DNA from: Actinomycetota bacterium
GTDB lineage: Bacteria; Actinomycetota; Thermoleophilia; UBA2241
Assembly: GCA_003158705.1 (NCBI GenBank)
Contig: PMKX01000035.1
Span: forward strand, 1 to 6,199
Length of the DNA: 6,199 nucleotides
Direction of reading: 5' to 3'
Made by a program: the position numbers and the translations under genes. The stretch's first letter is position 1; every line of letters starts with the position of its first letter. Positions 4,044 to 6,199 of the stretch are shown here, piece after piece. The notes beneath the pieces were generated by a model, which was not told the origin of the DNA, ran no database searches, and was given only the letters and a program-made list of their open reading frames with translations.

Positions 4044-4813
4044 CAAGCGGCCAAGCCACGCCGGCCGGCAGCGACGCCCGCGCCTCGGGGTCCGGCGTCG
4101 GCCGGCCGCTCCTCACCTCTGACGTTGAGAGCTTCAAGGCCGGCCACACGGCGCTGCGTCCTCTGCTCGTGGAAGAGCTCGGCGATGTGGCCGGCAAGAC
4201 GCTCCTGCACCTGCACTGCGGCCGCGGCCTCGAGACGCTCTCCTGGGCGCGGCTCGGCGCCGAGGTGACCGGTGTCGACCCCTCCCCCGACGCCATCGAG
4301 GCGGCGCGCGAGTTGGCCGCCGAGACCGGCCTGCGCGCCACCTTTATGCAAGCCGATCCCAGCGACGTCGAGCGCGAACTACCCGGCACCTTCGACATCG
4401 TCTTCGCGAGCTGGGGCGCCCTCGCACAACAGGGCGACCTTCACTGCTGGGCCCACATCGTGGCCCACTACCTGAGGCCGCGTGGCACGCTCTACCTGAC
4501 CGACGTACACCCCTTTGCGCGGACGCTGGAGGAGACCGACGACCACGATGTGCGCGTGAGCTACCCGTACCTGGCGCCAGAGCCGCCCAGCCGCTGCGAC
4601 CGAGGCAGTCCGCACGGCTTCGCCGAGATCATCAATGCCCTCATCGAGGCCGGCCTGCGCCTCGAGTTCCTACACGAGTTTCCCTTCGCAGCAGCACCGT
4701 TGTGGGAGTGGATGGAGCGCGACCCGCAAGGCTGGTCGCGACTGCCCGACCGCGGCCCAGACATCCCCTTGGCTTACTCGCTGGCGGCGACCAAGCCGAT
4801 GGGCGGCGCCTAG
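4040..4813 (+). CDS. Class I SAM-dependent methyltransferase, modified paralogue
   Basis: A 257-residue protein if read from TTG 4040, which overlaps the preceding TGA (TTGA). No ATG or GTG is suitable: upstream starts would lie deep inside the ferritin-like gene. The SAM-binding motif I is LLHLHCGRGLETLS (55-68), the acidic end of strand 2 is VTGVD (76-80), and motifs around strands 4-5 are FDIVFASWGAL (118-128) and LRPRGTLYLTDVHPF (145-159). The C-terminal part has GFAEIINALIEAGLRLEFLHEF (193-214). Compared with its downstream paralogue, the N-terminal W-N and FYDV segment is missing and replaced by a Ser/Gly/Ala-rich stretch (1-25), and about 30 residues are absent from the loop after HPF, including the YEWTHSL motif. 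The substrate is unknown. The missing parts usually help cap the active site, so altered substrate use or a partner role is possible. Confidence 0.82.
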   Translation: MTSGQATPAGSDARASGSGVGRPLLTSDVESFKAGHTALRPLLVEELGDVAGKTLLHLHCGRGLETLSWARLGAEVTGVDPSPDAIEAARELAAETGLRATFMQADPSDVERELPGTFDIVFASWGALAQQGDLHCWAHIVAHYLRPRGTLYLTDVHPFARTLEETDDHDVRVSYPYLAPEPPSRCDRGSPHGFAEIINALIEAGLRLEFLHEFPFAAAPLWEWMERDPQGWSRLPDRGPDIPLAYSLAATKPMGGA

Positions 4814-5673
4814 TGCTCGAGGAGTTCACCAAGGCCAACCTGGCGATGTGGAACGAGCTTACCGGCATCCACGCCGAGTCTGAGTTCTACGACGTGCAGG
4901 GCTTCAAGGCCGGCAAGCAGACGCTGACCAGCATCGAGCTGGAGGAGATCGGCGGCGAGGTGGCCGGCAAGACTCTGCTGCATCTGCAGTGCCACTTCGG
5001 CCTCGACACGCTCTCGCTGGCGCGGCTGGGCGCCGTGGCTACCGGCGTGGACTTCTCCGACCAGGCCATCGCGCTGGCACGGAACCTCAGTCAGGAAGTC
5101 GCCGTGCCGGCCACCTTCGTGCACTCGGACGTCTACCACCTCCCCGAGGTGCTGGACGAGCGCTTCGACATCCTCTTCACTTCCTGGGGCGTGCTCATCT
5201 GGTTGGGCGACCTCGACCGCTGGGCGGAAGTGGTCGCCCACTTCCTCAAGCCGGGCGGCACGTTCTACATCGCCGAGTTCCACCCGTTCGTGTGGATGCT
5301 CGACGACGGCGCGAGCTCGCTGCGGCCACGGCCGGCGAGCGCGCCGCCGCCGGCCGACGAGCTGCGGGTCGGCTATCCCTACTTCCCTCGGCCTCAGCCT
5401 CTCGCCTTCGACGACGACGGCGACTATGCCGACCCCGCCGCGCACGTACACGCCTCCACATCCTACGAGTGGACCCACAGCCTGGGCGAGATCGTCACCG
5501 TGTTGCTACGCCACGGTCTCGTACTTGAGTACTTGCACGAGTTCCCCCGTAGCATAGGCTTACGGCTGCCTTTCATCGTCGAGGGGGACGACGGCTGGCA
5601 GCGCGTCAAAGGGCACGAGGAGAGCTTCCCCTTGAGCTTCTCCATCAGGGCGACCAAGAGAGCCGGCGGCTGA
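4813..5673 (+). CDS. Class I SAM-dependent methyltransferase
   Basis: A 286-residue protein starting at GTG 4813, one base overlapping the upstream TAG (TAGTG), so it is probably translated by coupling. It shows the full family layout: an N-terminal NLAMWNELT...FYDVQGF cap (9-31), motif I LLHLQCHFGLDTLS (55-68), VTGVD-like ATGVDFS (76-82), FDILFTSWGVLIWL (118-131), LKPGGTFYIAEFHPF (145-159), a variable loop with a Pro/Ala-rich insert (168-182), and YEWTHSLGEIVTVLL (218-232) leading to EYLHEF (239-244). It is clearly paralogous to the gene before it: motifs align at nearly the same residue numbers up to about 160. The reaction is SAM-dependent methyl transfer on an unidentified, probably small, substrate; the protein is cytosolic. 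The stop codon lies in the loop of a hairpin. Confidence 0.9.
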   Translation: MLEEFTKANLAMWNELTGIHAESEFYDVQGFKAGKQTLTSIELEEIGGEVAGKTLLHLQCHFGLDTLSLARLGAVATGVDFSDQAIALARNLSQEVAVPATFVHSDVYHLPEVLDERFDILFTSWGVLIWLGDLDRWAEVVAHFLKPGGTFYIAEFHPFVWMLDDGASSLRPRPASAPPPADELRVGYPYFPRPQPLAFDDDGDYADPAAHVHASTSYEWTHSLGEIVTVLLRHGLVLEYLHEFPRSIGLRLPFIVEGDDGWQRVKGHEESFPLSFSIRATKRAGG

Positions 5674-5685
5674 ACGCTGCCGGCT
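5661..5685 (+). terminator. Hairpin with the methyltransferase stop codon in its loop
   Basis: AGCCGGCGGC-tgaac-GCTGCCGGCT forms a 10-bp stem (one G-U pair) around a 5-nt loop. The loop begins with the TGA stop (5671-5673). No U-tract follows, so it may be an mRNA 3'-end stabiliser or a partial terminator before the next gene, whose ribosome site is 20 nt further on. Confidence 0.45.
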
Positions 5686-5717
5686 CAAGCCCACACATGA
5701 CCACAGGGGAGGGCACC

Positions 5718-6199
5718 ATGCAGAGGATCACGACCCGCAGATGGCCAAAGGTGGCAGCGCTTGTGCTCATGCTTGCGCTGGCGACGGTCTGGCTGGCTGG
5801 GGCGGCGCCACTGGCGTCGGCCGCCCCCACCGAGCCCACGCTCACTCTCGACCAGCTGCAGGCGCTGCTCGATACCAACGGCGGCACCGTGTCGGGCTAC
5901 TTCAAGACCGTCCTCAAGGGAGCGACCATCGAGCAGATCCCGGCCACGGTGCTGGCTATCTCCCCGCACCAGACCCAAGACGGCTCGCTCATCATGTTCT
6001 CCGCCAGCGGCCCCGCGATAGACCAGATCGGCGGCATCGCCGCCGGCATGAGCGGCAGCCCGCTGTTCGTCGACGACAACGGCACCGACAAGCTGGTGGG
6101 CGCCGTCTCCTACGGCGATTTCTTCACGCTCGGCAACCTCGGCCTGGCGACGCCCATCGAGTACATGTCGGCGATCGAGTCGACGTACGACGTCGGCGT
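5718..6199 (+). CDS. Secreted SpoIVB-like S55 peptidase-family protein (3' end outside window)
   Basis: The frame is open from ATG 5718 to the window edge (160 codons). A strong GGGGAGGG ribosome site lies 4 nt upstream. The N-terminus is a Sec signal peptide: RRWPK, a hydrophobic core (about 12-30), and a likely cleavage at ASA-AP (34-37). The mature part carries the S55 hallmark GGIAAGMSGSPLF (105-117) followed by LVGAVSYGDF (126-135) and LATPIEYM (143-150). GMSGSP holds the nucleophile Ser in SpoIVB, a serine peptidase that acts in sporulation signalling. No PDZ domain precedes the hallmark here, as it does in SpoIVB, so this belongs to the signal-peptide-plus-S55 proteins seen in bacteria that do not sporulate; a sporulation role should not be assumed. 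The rest of the domain is beyond the window. It could be read from the operon upstream or from its own promoter. Confidence 0.85.
   Translation, partial: MQRITTRRWPKVAALVLMLALATVWLAGAAPLASAAPTEPTLTLDQLQALLDTNGGTVSGYFKTVLKGATIEQIPATVLAISPHQTQDGSLIMFSASGPAIDQIGGIAAGMSGSPLFVDDNGTDKLVGAVSYGDFFTLGNLGLATPIEYMSAIESTYDVG

Noticed and set aside
4810..5478. 222-codon minus-strand frame opposite the second methyltransferase
   Set aside because: It is antisense to a protein with all its family motifs, has a Val/Glu/Arg-rich shadow composition and no domain.

Overview
The window is GC-rich, densely coded DNA on both strands and looks bacterial and chromosomal. The organism is most likely an actinobacterium, perhaps an uncultured lineage near Thermoleophilia or Coriobacteriia. 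That placement is inference. It rests on the GC bias at third codon positions, GTG and TTG starts, two TANNNT -10 boxes six bases ahead of start codons (a leaderless pattern common in Actinobacteria), a type of reduced metallo-beta-lactamase-fold protein I associate with Actinobacteria, and a non-sporulation SpoIVB/S55-type secreted protein. I see no tRNA, rRNA, CRISPR array, insertion sequence or phage gene.

Layout. At 1-501 (+) is the 3' end of a surface or secreted FG-GAP/VCBS repeat protein with a C-terminal beta-sandwich-like domain. It converges on a 291-residue arginase-fold protein (510-1385, -) in which almost every metal-binding motif has been replaced. Across a 219-bp divergent gap lies a 224-residue MBL-fold protein that has lost most of its HxHxDH motif (1605-2279, +). 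This converges, over a hairpin, on a winged-helix regulator with a cysteine-rich C-terminal domain (2320-3024, -).

Divergent from the regulator is a small 66-residue protein (3199-3399, +). A leader hairpin precedes it and a 57-nt imperfect palindrome follows it. Next comes a tight four-gene set in which every junction overlaps: a 72-residue half-ferritin (3469-3687), a 119-residue paralogue with a rubredoxin-like zinc ribbon (3684-4043), a class I SAM methyltransferase starting at TTG (4040-4813), and a second, paralogous methyltransferase (4813-5673). A hairpin that carries the last stop codon in its loop closes this set. The final gene, cut by the window edge, is a secreted SpoIVB-like S55 peptidase-family protein (5718-6199).

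How the genes may work together. The ferritin/methyltransferase operon is the most distinctive unit: two tandem paralogue pairs, each with one canonical and one modified member, translationally coupled. The two half-ferritins each carry one E and one ExxH at identical spacing, so a hetero-oligomer could build one rubrerythrin-like di-metal site. The divergent cysteine-rich regulator is a plausible iron or redox sensor for it. Both ideas are inferences. The substrate of the methyltransferases cannot be read from the sequence. The two reduced enzyme-fold proteins at 510-1385 and 1605-2279 are divergently arranged and may share a control region.
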